This document shows, piece by piece, positions 48,262-57,059 of a stretch of DNA of 57,528 nucleotides. Below the pieces are notes generated by a model, which was given only the letters and a program-made list of their open reading frames with translations, made no database searches and was not told the DNA's origin. The DNA comes from Massilia sp. CFBP 13721 (GTDB lineage Bacteria > Pseudomonadota > Gammaproteobacteria > Burkholderiales > Burkholderiaceae_D). Numbering within the stretch: the first letter of the stretch is position 1; every line of letters begins with the position of its first letter. The position numbers and the translations under genes were made by a program. Location of the stretch: NCBI RefSeq assembly GCF_014842025.1, contig NZ_JACYUY010000037.1, forward strand, positions 1 through 57,528, read 5' to 3'.

Positions 48262-51204
48262 ATGGATAGAACAGTACATACACCCACGGCCGTGGCGGAC
48301 GCGCTGCGCCTGATCCCGGCGCCCGCCTGCGCCTGCAACGCGTCCGGCACCGTCGTCGCAGCCAACGACGAGATGGCGGCGCTTGCCGGCATGGCAGTGC
48401 GGGGACGTTCCCTGGTCGATTTGTTCGATGCGGCGTCGACGCCGCTGGCGGCCAGTGAACTGGCGGCGGCCCTGCGCGCTGCGCGCTGCTGGCGCGGCGC
48501 GCTTGCCGTGGGCGGCGAGGAGATCGCGGTCGAGGTACGCGCCAGGCCCGGGCCCGCCGGCTGCGGCGCCCCAGGGACCATCGTCCTGTTCACCGACATC
48601 AGCGCCTGGGAACGCAGCCAGGCCGCGCTGCGCACCAACGTGTGCGAGCAGAACGCGATCCTCGAGCATGCGCCGATCGGCATCATCTTCACCAAGCCGG
48701 GCCTGCTCAAGGAATGCAACCCGCGCCTGGCGCAGATGATCGGCTACAGTGTCGACGAACTGGCCGACCGCGACCCTGGCGAGATGTTCGCGTCGCAGGA
48801 GGCCTACAAGGCGTTCCGCACCGACGCCTTCGCCGCGCTTGCCGAGGGCAGGATCTACGAAAAGAGCGACTGCCAGTTGCGGCGCCGCGACGGCTCGCTG
48901 TTCTGGGCGCGCGTGCGCGCCAGCGCCATGGTGCCGGGACGGCGCGAAGCCGGCATCATCTGGATCGTCGAGGACGTCAGCGAAACGCACCAGGCGCGGC
49001 GCGAACTGCAGGCGCTGCTGAACAACGCCTCGCTCGCCATCCTGTTCACGCGCGAGCGCCGCATCCGGCGCTGCAATGCGGGCTTCCTCAAGATGTTCGG
49101 CTATGCGCCGGGCGAGTGCGAAGGCCTGCACGTGGAAAAGCTGTACCCGAGCGCGCAGGCGTTCGCGGGCGTCGCCGCGCCGACCTATGCGCTGCTGGCG
49201 GCAGGGGAGACCTACCAGACCGAAACGGAACTGGTGAAGAAGGACGGCACGCCGATCTGGGGGCAGATCATCGGCTTCCCGGTCAACCCGGACGACCTGT
49301 CGCAAGGCTATGTCTGGATCGCCGAGGACCGCACGCGCCAGCGCCGCGACGAACAGCAGCTGCGCGAGGCGCTGCAGGAAAACCAGGCCATCTTCGATAC
49401 CGCGGTGCTCGGCATCGCCGTCGTCGAGAATGGTCACGCGCTGCACGCCAACCGCAAGATGGAAGAACTGTTCGGCCAGGCGCCGGGCGGCATGACCGGC
49501 ATGCCGGTGCGTTCGCTCTACCCGGACGCGCAGGCCTGGAAAGCCGCGCACCTGGAGGCGGACGCCGACTTCGCGGCCGGGCGCGTCTCGGTAAGCGAGC
49601 GCTTACTGGTGAGAGCCGACGGCAGCACCTTCTGGGGCCGCCAGTCGGGCCGCCCGTTCGACCTGGACGATCCAGGCGGGCGCAGCCTGTGGCTGATGGA
49701 TGACGTCACCGCCCAGCACGAAGCCGCCGACGCCGTGCTGCGCGCGCGCGACGAGCTGGAGTTGCGGGTGGCCGCGCGCACCGCGGAACTGGCCGGCGCC
49801 AACGCGCTGCTGCAGGACGAGATCGTCGAGCGGCGCCAGGCCGAGGCGCGCGTGCACCACATGGCCTACCACGACAGCCTGACCGGCCTGCCGAACCGCG
49901 CGCTGCTGGCCGACCGCCTGGAGCGCGCCATCCTGGCCGCCCAGCGCGCCGGCACGCGCCTGGCCGTGATGTTCCTCGACCTCGACCGCTTCAAGACGAT
50001 CAACGATTCGCTCGGCCACGCCACCGGCGATTTCCTGTTGAAGGAAGTCGCCAGCCGTTTGTGCCAGGCGGTGCGCGCCAGCGATACCGTGGCGCGCCTG
50101 GGCGGCGACGAGTTCGTGGTGCTGATGCCCGGCATGGGCGGCCAGGAAGAGTGCAGTGCGATCGGCGACAAGATCATCGAGGTGCTGGGCGCGCCGGTGC
50201 GCTTCGAAGGCCACAGCCTGCACATCTCGCCCTCGATCGGCATCTGCGTGTATCCGGACGATGGCGGGGACGTCGACCTGCTGATGCGCCATGCCGACGC
50301 CGCCATGTACCAGGCCAAGGCGGCCGGGCGCAACAACTACCAGTTCTTCACCGAGCGCATGAACGGCGAGATGGCGCGCGAGTTTGCCATTCGCGCGCTC
50401 GAATCGGACCTGCGCCAGGCGCTCGCCAACGGCGAGTTCGAACCCTTCTACCAGCCGATCATGGACATGGGCAGCCTGCGCGTGCACGCGCTGGAAGTGC
50501 TGCTGCGCTGGCGCCGGCCGGGACACGCGGAGAATCGCGGCCTGGTGCTGCCCGACGACTTCATCCCGACGCTGGAAGAAAACGGCATGATCGTGCCGGT
50601 CGGCGAATGGGTGATCCGGCGCGCCTGCGAGCAGAGCATGGCCTGGCAACGCGCCGGGCTGGCGCCGGTGCCGCTGGCCATCAACCTGTCGGCGCGCCAG
50701 TTCATGCACCGCGCGCTGGTGGCCTCGATCCAGCGCATCGTCGACGAGACGGGCATCGATCCGGCGCTGGTCGAATTCGAGATCACCGAGACCGCCCTGA
50801 TGCAGCACGGCGAGCAGACGCTCGAGATCCTCGACCAGATCAACCGCATGGGCATGCGCCTGTCGATCGACGACTTCGGCACCGGCTACTCGAGCCTGGC
50901 CTACCTGAAGCGCTTCCCGGTCCGAAAGATCAAGATCGACCGCGCTTTTGTGCGCGAGCTGGAAGCGAGCAGCGAAGACCGCGCCATCGTCGCCGCCGTC
51001 ATGGCGCTCGCCAACAGCCTCGGGCTGCAGGTGGTGGCCGAAGGCGTCGAGACCGCCGCGCAGCTGGCGCTGCTGCGCGATTACGGCTGCCAGTACGTGC
51101 AGGGCTGGCTGTTCGCGCGCGCGCTGGACAGCGAGGCGGTGCGGGCGCTGCTGGTGGAGGACCAAAGCAGCATCGACGCGACGCTGAGCATAGGGACGTT
51201 GTAG
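48262..51204 (+). CDS. Multi-PAS diguanylate cyclase/phosphodiesterase (GGDEF-EAL)
   Basis: The protein has 980 residues and no membrane segment. Four PAS-like sensor domains span about 10-500 (including ILEHAPIGIIFTKPGLLKECNPRLAQMIGYS and AIFDTAVLGIAVVENGHALHANRKMEELFG). A coiled coil follows (about 495-540, RARDELELRVAARTAELAGANALL). The GGDEF domain (about 545-705) keeps RLGGDEF near 614 and so may be catalytic. The EAL domain (about 715-970) has EVL instead of EAL near 743, with DDFGTGYSSL, INLSARQF and VAEGVET intact. Such proteins make or break cyclic di-GMP and often control biofilm and motility. The stop lies 1 base from the convergent xthA stop. Confidence 0.94.
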   Translation: MDRTVHTPTAVADALRLIPAPACACNASGTVVAANDEMAALAGMAVRGRSLVDLFDAASTPLAASELAAALRAARCWRGALAVGGEEIAVEVRARPGPAGCGAPGTIVLFTDISAWERSQAALRTNVCEQNAILEHAPIGIIFTKPGLLKECNPRLAQMIGYSVDELADRDPGEMFASQEAYKAFRTDAFAALAEGRIYEKSDCQLRRRDGSLFWARVRASAMVPGRREAGIIWIVEDVSETHQARRELQALLNNASLAILFTRERRIRRCNAGFLKMFGYAPGECEGLHVEKLYPSAQAFAGVAAPTYALLAAGETYQTETELVKKDGTPIWGQIIGFPVNPDDLSQGYVWIAEDRTRQRRDEQQLREALQENQAIFDTAVLGIAVVENGHALHANRKMEELFGQAPGGMTGMPVRSLYPDAQAWKAAHLEADADFAAGRVSVSERLLVRADGSTFWGRQSGRPFDLDDPGGRSLWLMDDVTAQHEAADAVLRARDELELRVAARTAELAGANALLQDEIVERRQAEARVHHMAYHDSLTGLPNRALLADRLERAILAAQRAGTRLAVMFLDLDRFKTINDSLGHATGDFLLKEVASRLCQAVRASDTVARLGGDEFVVLMPGMGGQEECSAIGDKIIEVLGAPVRFEGHSLHISPSIGICVYPDDGGDVDLLMRHADAAMYQAKAAGRNNYQFFTERMNGEMAREFAIRALESDLRQALANGEFEPFYQPIMDMGSLRVHALEVLLRWRRPGHAENRGLVLPDDFIPTLEENGMIVPVGEWVIRRACEQSMAWQRAGLAPVPLAINLSARQFMHRALVASIQRIVDETGIDPALVEFEITETALMQHGEQTLEILDQINRMGMRLSIDDFGTGYSSLAYLKRFPVRKIKIDRAFVRELEASSEDRAIVAAVMALANSLGLQVVAEGVETAAQLALLRDYGCQYVQGWLFARALDSEAVRALLVEDQSSIDATLSIGTL

Positions 51205-51205
51205 G

Positions 51206-51970
51206 TTAATCCAGCGTTGCGATAACGGGCGTATGATCCGACGGCTGCTCCCACTTCCTCGGCTCACGGTCGATCGTGCACGCCGTGCAGCGCTTCGCCA
51301 ACTCGCTGGAGAGCAGAATATGGTCGATGCGCAGCCCGCGATTACGCCGGAAGCCCAGCATCCGGTAATCCCACCAGCTGTACTGTTTTTCCGGCTGTTC
51401 GAACATGCGGAACGAATCGACCAGGCCGAGATCGACCAGCGCCGCCATGGCCGCGCGTTCGGGTTCGGAGCAGTGGATCTGGCCGGCCCATTCCACCGGA
51501 TCGTGCACGTCGCGGTCTTCCGGCGCGATGTTGTAATCGCCCAGCAGGGCCAGTTGCGGATGGGCGCGCATTTCCTCGCCCAGCCATTCATGCAGGGCTT
51601 TCAGCCACGCCAGTTTATAGATGTATTTGTCGGAATCGACCGCCTGGCCATTTGGAATATAGGCGCAGACGAAACGCACGCCCTCGATGGTGGCGGCAAT
51701 AATGCGCTGCTGCGGATCCTCGAAACGCGGATTGTTCTTGACGACATCCCTGATCGGATAGCGCGACAGGATGGCCACGCCATTATAGGTTTTCTGGCCG
51801 GTATAGACGACCTGATAACCCGCCGCATTAATTTCCGAAAGCGGGAACTTATCGTCGGTGAGTTTTGTCTCTTGAATGCAGAGCACGTCAATCGGGTTCG
51901 CTTCCAGCCAGCGCAGCAGGTGGGGCAGGCGTACTTTCAGCGAATTGACGTTCCAGGTAGCTAATTTCAT
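51206..51970 (-). CDS. xthA: Exodeoxyribonuclease III
   Basis: The protein has 254 residues from the ATG at 51970 (MKLATWNVNSLKVRLPHLL); a TTG 15 bases upstream is in frame but less likely. Motifs of the ExoIII/AP-endonuclease family are WNVNSLKVR, CIQETKLTDDKFP (catalytic Glu), GLLGDYNIAP-like LALLGDYNIAPEDRDVHDP, RRNRGLRIDHILLS and SDHTPVIATL (catalytic Asp-His). It repairs abasic sites and has 3'-5' exonuclease activity. No terminator separates it from the convergent GGDEF-EAL gene. Confidence 0.95.
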   Translation of the reverse strand: MKLATWNVNSLKVRLPHLLRWLEANPIDVLCIQETKLTDDKFPLSEINAAGYQVVYTGQKTYNGVAILSRYPIRDVVKNNPRFEDPQQRIIAATIEGVRFVCAYIPNGQAVDSDKYIYKLAWLKALHEWLGEEMRAHPQLALLGDYNIAPEDRDVHDPVEWAGQIHCSEPERAAMAALVDLGLVDSFRMFEQPEKQYSWWDYRMLGFRRNRGLRIDHILLSSELAKRCTACTIDREPRKWEQPSDHTPVIATLD

Positions 51971-52430
51971 ATCGATAAATGTCAAATGGAAACGCGGCGG
52001 AACGCCCGCCGCGGCTGCGCAGTATCGACTCTGGAAGTAAATTCTGCAACTTTACCCTCGATAAGCGTATTTACAACAGCGTTGTATCTTGTTTGCCTAA
52101 ATTGCAAGCGCAGTGCTCTCGCGACAATTTTGTGGTTTAAAATATATTGTCGTTTCATACCGTGACCACATTTTCGATAATAAGTTCTGGCAATATGTAA
52201 CAAATAAGGGTTAAGATGTCACGCTTCCTTAGTATTACTCATAAGGAATATTCAGTTGTATTTGCATAACGCGCGTTGTACTATCTTACTTGGCGGCACG
52301 TGTCGCCCGCGCTCTACAGTGGTGCACGATTGAGATTCATTCGTGCAAAGCTTTTAGTAGTGAAATGGTACTATGGTGAAATATTGCTATCTTAATAGCG
52401 AGTATCCGTACCCATATGAAAAGGACAGAG
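51971..52430. promoter_or_regulatory. AT-rich divergent intergenic region upstream of xthA
   Basis: About 460 bases, clearly more AT-rich than the flanking genes. It contains the 5' regions of xthA (leftward) and of the small gene at 52431 (rightward). A short basic open frame on the minus strand (ending at 51982, about 58 codons from an ATG at 52158) has no ribosome site and is not called. No strong operator or hairpin stood out. Confidence 0.4.
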
Positions 52431-52778
52431 ATGCGCAGTGCATTTGAAGCATGGGCTCAGCGCGATGGCCACATCGTTCGCCGCCGTGAAGACAAGCCCG
52501 AGGAATACCTCGTCTACGAAACCCAGCGCCGTTGGGTGATCTGGCAAGCGGCACTGGCGCACGGCGCCAAGGCCGCGGACGCCACGCCATCGAAGTTCGC
52601 CGGCGCCGAAGCCGCCGCCAAGGCGGTGCAGCCGGATGAGGCTGCTGTGCGCAACCGCGTGCTCAACGAGGTGCTCGACGCCTTCAGCGACCTGGACGAA
52701 GACACCGGCATCGAAGGCGTGCTGAAGGTCATCCAGAGCCTGAAGAAGAAGCAGAAGGCCACGGCCGAACAGGCCTGA
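52431..52778 (+). CDS. Hypothetical protein
   Basis: The protein has 115 residues from ATG 52431, with AAAGGACAG just upstream; an in-frame ATG at 52416 lacks a site. The N-terminal part FEAWAQRDGHIVRRREDKPEEYLVYETQRRWVIWQAAL resembles short domains seen in phage-derived proteins, but I cannot name a family. A middle Ala/Lys-rich linker is followed by a helical acidic segment (NRVLNEVLDAFSDLDEDTGIEGVLKVIQSLKKKQK). It is soluble and without signal. It lies 10 bases before the DUF1653 gene, and the two are probably co-transcribed. Confidence 0.65.
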   Translation: MRSAFEAWAQRDGHIVRRREDKPEEYLVYETQRRWVIWQAALAHGAKAADATPSKFAGAEAAAKAVQPDEAAVRNRVLNEVLDAFSDLDEDTGIEGVLKVIQSLKKKQKATAEQA

Positions 52779-52788
52779 TGGTGCCGTC

Positions 52789-52980
52789 GTGATTCAGTAC
52801 CGCCACTACAAGGGTGGCCTGTACGAGCTGGTCTGCGAGGCCACGCTCGAGGCCGACCTCACGCCCATGATCATCTACCGCGCCCACGACGGTTCGATCT
52901 GGGCACGGCCGAAGTCGGTGTTCTTCGAACTCATCGAGGTTGACGGATTGCTGGTGCCACGCTTCGCGCCGGTGTCGTAA
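52789..52980 (+). CDS. DUF1653 domain protein
   Basis: The protein has 63 residues from GTG 52789. The whole chain matches the DUF1653 pattern: YRHYKGGLYELVCEATLEADLTPMIIYRAHDGSIWARPKSVFFELIEVDG. The function of this domain is unknown; it occurs alone as a very short protein in many bacteria. The preceding small gene ends 10 bases upstream. An array of TGAAAT/ATTTCA palindromes follows the stop. Confidence 0.85.
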   Translation: MIQYRHYKGGLYELVCEATLEADLTPMIIYRAHDGSIWARPKSVFFELIEVDGLLVPRFAPVS

Positions 52981-52983
52981 TCG

Positions 52984-53036
52984 TTTCAGCGTGAAATAAA
53001 ATTTCATGAACGAACGGCATTTGAAATAATATTTCA
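52984..53036. repeat. Tandem TGAAAT-ATTTCA palindromes
   Basis: TGAAATAAAATTTCA (52992-53006) and TGAAATAATATTTCA (53022-53036) are near-identical 15-base palindromic units with a 30-base period. They are preceded by an overlapping TTTCAGCGTGAAA (52984-52996). They occupy a convergent gap where promoters are not expected. Confidence 0.6.
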
Positions 53037-53070
53037 TTGTTGCCATGATGCGTCCGCAAATCGTTGCGCA

Positions 53071-53100
53071 AAAAAACGGGCCGCATCAAGCGGCCCGTTC
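53071..53100 (-). terminator. Rho-independent terminator of pepA
   Basis: AACGGGCCGC (53076-53085) and GCGGCCCGTT (53091-53100) form a perfect 10-bp stem with a 5-base loop. Seven A on the plus strand supply the T tract in the pepA direction. Confidence 0.93.
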
Positions 53101-53118
53101 TCATTTCGTCTTACCGAT

Positions 53119-54615
53119 TCAAACCCTGTTCATCAGGAACGTCGTCAGCAAAGGCACCGGACGCCCAGTCGCGCCTTTTGCGGCGCCGCTCTTCCACGCC
53201 GTGCCGGCGATGTCGAGGTGGGCCCAGGTGTAGTTGCGGGTGAAGTTCTCGAGGAAGCAGGCCGCCGTGATCGAGGCGCCGCCCGGGGTGCCGATGTTGG
53301 CCAGGTCCGCGAAGTTCGACTTCAGCTGCTCGTTGTACTGCTCGCCGATCGGCAGGCGCCAGGCGCCGTCGCCGGTTTCCTTGCCGGCGTCCAGCAGTTC
53401 GTCGGCCAGGGCGTCGTGGGCGGCGTCGTGGCGGGTGAACAGGCCGCTGTTATGGTGGCCCAGCGAGACGATGCAGGCGCCGGTCAGCGTGGCGATGTCG
53501 ACCACCGCGGCCGGCTTGAAGCGCTCGGCGTAGGTGAGGGCGTCGCACAGGATCAGGCGGCCTTCGGCGTCGGTATTGAGGATCTCGATGGTCAGGCCGT
53601 TCATCGCGGTGACGATGTCGCCCGGCTTGGTGGCGCGGCCCGATGGCATGTTTTCGCAGGTGGCGACGATGCCGATCACGTTCAGCTTCAAGCCCATTTC
53701 GCCGATCGCACGGAAGGTGCCGAGCACCGAGCCGGCGCCGCACATGTCGTACTTCATTTCGTCCATGCCGGGACCCGGCTTGATCGAGATGCCGCCCGAG
53801 TCGAAGGTGATGCCCTTGCCGACCAGGACCACCGGCGCATCCTTCTTGTTGCCGCCCATGTGCTTCAGGACGATGAACTTCGGCGCTTCGTCGCTGCCCT
53901 TGGCCACGGCCAGGAAGGAACCCATTTTCAGAGCCTCTAACTGCTTGCGCTCGAGGACTTCGACGTCGAAGCCATGGTCGTCGGCCAGCTTGCGGGCGAC
54001 GGTGGCGAGATAGGTCGGGGTGCAGATGTTGGGCGACAGGTTGCCCAGTTCGCGCGTCAGGTTCATGCCGTTGGCGATCGCGATCGCTTGCGCCAGCGTG
54101 GCCTTGGCGGCGCCGTCGGCCAGCGGCAGCGCGAGGGTGATCTTGCGCACGCCGGTGCGGGCCGGGTCCTTCTTGCTCTTTTGCGCGTCGGTGCGGAATT
54201 CGCTCTCGGTGGCGGCGACGACGATGGCGCGCGTGGCCCAGCTCGGGTCGCGCTCTTTCACTTCCGTCATTGGAAATGCGATAATGGCGTCCGCCGCGCC
54301 CAGCGACGCGAAGGCTTTGAGCGTCGCGCCGACCGCGGTCATGAAATTCTTTTCGCCTACCGCCTCGTCGGCGCCCATCCCGACCAGCAGCACGCGCTGC
54401 GCGGCCACACCGGCCACGCCGCGCAGCAGCAGGGTCGAACCGGCCTTGCCGGTGATGTCGCCCGACTTCAGTGCCGCAGTGATTTCGCCCGTCTGATCGA
54501 GGGCTTGCGCTGCCTGCGACAGTTTTTTATTTTCGAACACCGCCACCGCCACGCAGCCGCTTTTGGCCGCGTTCAGGGTGTTCTTGGTGTCGAATGCTTT
54601 TATGCTAAAGTCCAT
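53119..54615 (-). CDS. pepA: Leucyl aminopeptidase PepA
   Basis: The protein has 498 residues from the ATG at 54615, with GGAG 6 bases upstream. The M17 catalytic domain contains the two-metal site motifs GKGITFDSGGISIKPGPGMDEMKYDMCGAGSV and NTDAEGRLILCDAL, plus ATLTGACIVSLGHHNSGLF. The N-terminal domain (about 1-170) is alanine-rich and less conserved. It is a cytoplasmic hexameric aminopeptidase. In Escherichia coli PepA also binds DNA, which cannot be judged here. It is divergent from lptF with 79 bases between starts. Confidence 0.96.
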   Translation of the reverse strand: MDFSIKAFDTKNTLNAAKSGCVAVAVFENKKLSQAAQALDQTGEITAALKSGDITGKAGSTLLLRGVAGVAAQRVLLVGMGADEAVGEKNFMTAVGATLKAFASLGAADAIIAFPMTEVKERDPSWATRAIVVAATESEFRTDAQKSKKDPARTGVRKITLALPLADGAAKATLAQAIAIANGMNLTRELGNLSPNICTPTYLATVARKLADDHGFDVEVLERKQLEALKMGSFLAVAKGSDEAPKFIVLKHMGGNKKDAPVVLVGKGITFDSGGISIKPGPGMDEMKYDMCGAGSVLGTFRAIGEMGLKLNVIGIVATCENMPSGRATKPGDIVTAMNGLTIEILNTDAEGRLILCDALTYAERFKPAAVVDIATLTGACIVSLGHHNSGLFTRHDAAHDALADELLDAGKETGDGAWRLPIGEQYNEQLKSNFADLANIGTPGGASITAACFLENFTRNYTWAHLDIAGTAWKSGAAKGATGRPVPLLTTFLMNRV

Positions 54616-54682
54616 TTGATTCTCCGTTTCGTTTTGTGCGCCGGGTCTGCAACGGCTGTACGACCACTGCTCAACCTGCAAT

Positions 54683-54688
54683 TATAAC
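54683..54688 (+). promoter_or_regulatory. -10 element of lptF, implying a leaderless mRNA
   Basis: TATAAC at 54683-54688 ends 6 bases before the lptF ATG at 54695, so transcription would begin at or next to the A of the start codon. No Shine-Dalgarno sequence is present and the -35 region is weak. Confidence 0.4.
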
Positions 54689-54694
54689 TATCGA

Positions 54695-55855
54695 ATGATT
54701 TTCCATCGCGCCCTGCATCGTGAACTGGCCAGCGCAGCCGGGGCAACCTTCACGGTATTGTTCACGGTGTGCGTCACCTGGACCCTGATCGCCATCCTCG
54801 GCCGGGCCGCGGGTGGACGGGTCGCATCGGGCGACGTCGTCGCATTGATTGCGTTTCAGTCACTGAATTATCTGCCAACTGTCCTGATCCTCACCAGCTT
54901 TATTTCGGTGCTGGTCGCCGTCACGCGCAGCTACCGCGATTCCGAAATGGTCGTCTGGTTCGCCTCGGGCCAGTCGCTGCTCGCGTGGATCCGTCCCGTG
55001 CTCACCTTCGGCATTCCGCTGGTGCTGCTGGTGGGGGCGGTGTCGCTGGTGGTGGCGCCCTGGGCCAAGATGAAGAGCGCGGAATTCATCCAGCGCTTCG
55101 AGAAGCGCGAAGACCTCAAGCGCGTGGCGCCGGGCCAGTTCCGCGAGTCCTCGTCCGCCGACCGCGTGTTCTTCGTCGAAGGCAGCGCCAACGGATCGAC
55201 CGTGGTGCAGAACGTGTTCGTCAGCACCAACCAGGCCAATGGCGGCAGCTCGGTCGTGGTCGCACGCGAAGGCGTGATCGAGGCCGACGGCAAGGGCGGC
55301 CAGTACCTGGTGCTGAAGAACGGCCGCCGTTACCAGGGCGTGCCGGGCCAGGCCGATTTCCAGTCGATGGAGTTCGAGCGCTACAGCATGCGCGTGGCGA
55401 CCAGCGTGCCCGTGCTGGGCGCCGACGTGCCGCTCGACGCCTTGTCGACGCCGGCGCTGCTGGCCGTGAACAACCAGTACACGCGCTCCGAACTGCTGTC
55501 GCGCATCTCGCAGCCGATCGTCTGCTTCGTGCTGATCCTGCTGGCCATCCCGCTCGGCTTCGTCAACCCGCGTGCCGGCAGCTCGGCCAACCTGATCCTC
55601 GCCCTGCTGATCTTCTTCACCTATAACAACCTGGTGAAGATGGTCGAGGCCAGCGTCAAGAAGGAGCGGCTCGATTTCGCCCTCGCCTGGTGGCCGCTGC
55701 ACCTGGTCGTGGGGCTGATCGTCGTCGGCCTGTTCGCGTGGCGCCTGAACGTGAACCACCATTACCACCCGCTGGTGCTGATCAACGCCTGGAAGCGCAA
55801 GCGCCTGCTGAAGAAGGCGCCGGTTTCGACCCAGGCCCAGGTGGAGTCCCGATGA
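54695..55855 (+). CDS. lptF: LPS export ABC transporter permease LptF
   Basis: The protein has 386 residues. Six membrane helices are arranged as three, a large periplasmic beta-jellyroll (about 130-260), then three. Family motifs are FHRALHRELASAAGATFTVLFTVCVTWTLI at the start, SYRDSEMVVWFASGQS (coupling helix toward LptB) and GFVNPRAGSSANLILALLIFFTYNNL near 290. With LptG and LptB it extracts LPS from the inner membrane. The stop is followed by lptG after 10 bases. The C-terminal tail is longer and basic (WKRKRLLKKAPVS). Confidence 0.95.
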   Translation: MIFHRALHRELASAAGATFTVLFTVCVTWTLIAILGRAAGGRVASGDVVALIAFQSLNYLPTVLILTSFISVLVAVTRSYRDSEMVVWFASGQSLLAWIRPVLTFGIPLVLLVGAVSLVVAPWAKMKSAEFIQRFEKREDLKRVAPGQFRESSSADRVFFVEGSANGSTVVQNVFVSTNQANGGSSVVVAREGVIEADGKGGQYLVLKNGRRYQGVPGQADFQSMEFERYSMRVATSVPVLGADVPLDALSTPALLAVNNQYTRSELLSRISQPIVCFVLILLAIPLGFVNPRAGSSANLILALLIFFTYNNLVKMVEASVKKERLDFALAWWPLHLVVGLIVVGLFAWRLNVNHHYHPLVLINAWKRKRLLKKAPVSTQAQVESR

Positions 55856-55865
55856 AAGTCCCCTC

Positions 55866-57059
55866 ATGAAAGTCTTGCAGCGCTACTTTGCGGTCAACAT
55901 CACGCAGGCGGTCGTCTTCGTCCTGATCGCCTTCCTCGGCCTGATCTCCTTCATGGACCTGACGCGCGAGCTGCCCCAGGTCGGCAAGGGCGATTACAGC
56001 TTCCAGCACGCGCTGCTGTACGTGGCGCTGATGCTGCCTGCGCACGTGTATGAAGTGATGCCGGTCGCCGCGCTGATCGGCACCATCTACGCGATGTCGC
56101 AGTTTGCGCAGACCTCCGAATTCACGATCATGCGCGCCTCGTCGATGACGACGCGCATGGCCGGCTGGATGCTGTTCAAGATCGGCATCGTGTTCGTGGT
56201 CGTCATGTTCATCTTCGGCGAGCTGATCACGCCGCGCACCGCGCCGCTGGCGGAAAAGGTGCGCACCACGGCGCGCGGCAGCACGCTCGCCTCGGAATTC
56301 CGCTCGGGGATGTGGACCAAGGATAACCTGCATGCCGAAGGCGCGAACGGCGCGCGCGGCGCGATCACCGGTTCGCGCTTCTTCAACGCGCGCACGATCC
56401 GCCCGGACGGATCGCTGCTGGACGTGCGCCTCTACGAATTCGACAACATGATGCGCATGCGCGCCCTGATCACGGCGAAAAGCGCCACCTTCAGCGGCAA
56501 CGGCACCTGGCGCCTGCAGGAGGTCAGCGAAACCCTGTTCACCAACAGCCGCACGCTGCCCGCGCCGGGCGCGCCGGTGCCGGCCGGCCAGACCATCCAG
56601 AGCACCTATGGCCAGGAGACCAGCGCGGTCGCCACGCGCCAGGTTGCCAGCCTTGACCTGGTCTCGGAAATCACGCCCAAGATCCTGCAAGTCTCGCGCC
56701 GCGATCCCGAGCGCATGTCGGCCAACGAATTGGCGGTGTACTCGCGCCACCTGGTCGAGAACCGCCAGGAGAGCGAACGCTTCCGCATCGCCTTCTGGAA
56801 GAAGATCGTCGACCCGCTGGCGATTTTTGTCCTGATGGCGCTGGCGCTGCCGTTCGCCTACCTGCACACGCGGAGCGGCGGCGTCAGCCTGAAGATCTTC
56901 ATCGGCATCATGATCGGGGTCGGCTTCATCCTGATCAATTCGCTGTTCTCGCACCTGGGCATGCTCTCGACCTGGCCGGCCTTCCTGACGGCGGTGGCCC
57001 CGAGCCTACTGTTCCTGCTGCTGGCGATCGGCGCGCTGCGCTGGGTGGAGCGGCACTAA
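55866..57059 (+). CDS. lptG: LPS export ABC transporter permease LptG
   Basis: The protein has 397 residues from ATG 55866. The N-terminus MKVLQRYFAVNITQAVVFVLIAFLGLISFMDLTREL is characteristic of LptG. SQFAQTSEFTIMRASSMTTRMAGW carries the coupling helix, and FAYLHTRSGGVSLKIFIGIMIGVGFILINSL is the conserved late segment. Topology matches LptF, its heterodimer partner. A five-codon mini-cistron (ATG 55852 to TGA 55869) bridges the lptF stop and this start. Its stop overlaps the cbiX start as TAATG. Confidence 0.95.
   Translation: MKVLQRYFAVNITQAVVFVLIAFLGLISFMDLTRELPQVGKGDYSFQHALLYVALMLPAHVYEVMPVAALIGTIYAMSQFAQTSEFTIMRASSMTTRMAGWMLFKIGIVFVVVMFIFGELITPRTAPLAEKVRTTARGSTLASEFRSGMWTKDNLHAEGANGARGAITGSRFFNARTIRPDGSLLDVRLYEFDNMMRMRALITAKSATFSGNGTWRLQEVSETLFTNSRTLPAPGAPVPAGQTIQSTYGQETSAVATRQVASLDLVSEITPKILQVSRRDPERMSANELAVYSRHLVENRQESERFRIAFWKKIVDPLAIFVLMALALPFAYLHTRSGGVSLKIFIGIMIGVGFILINSLFSHLGMLSTWPAFLTAVAPSLLFLLLAIGALRWVERH

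Noticed and set aside
51982..52203. Small basic open frame just upstream of xthA on the minus strand
   Set aside because: It begins with TTG or a poorly placed ATG (52158), lacks a ribosome site and lies in AT-rich promoter DNA. It could be reconsidered if conserved in relatives.
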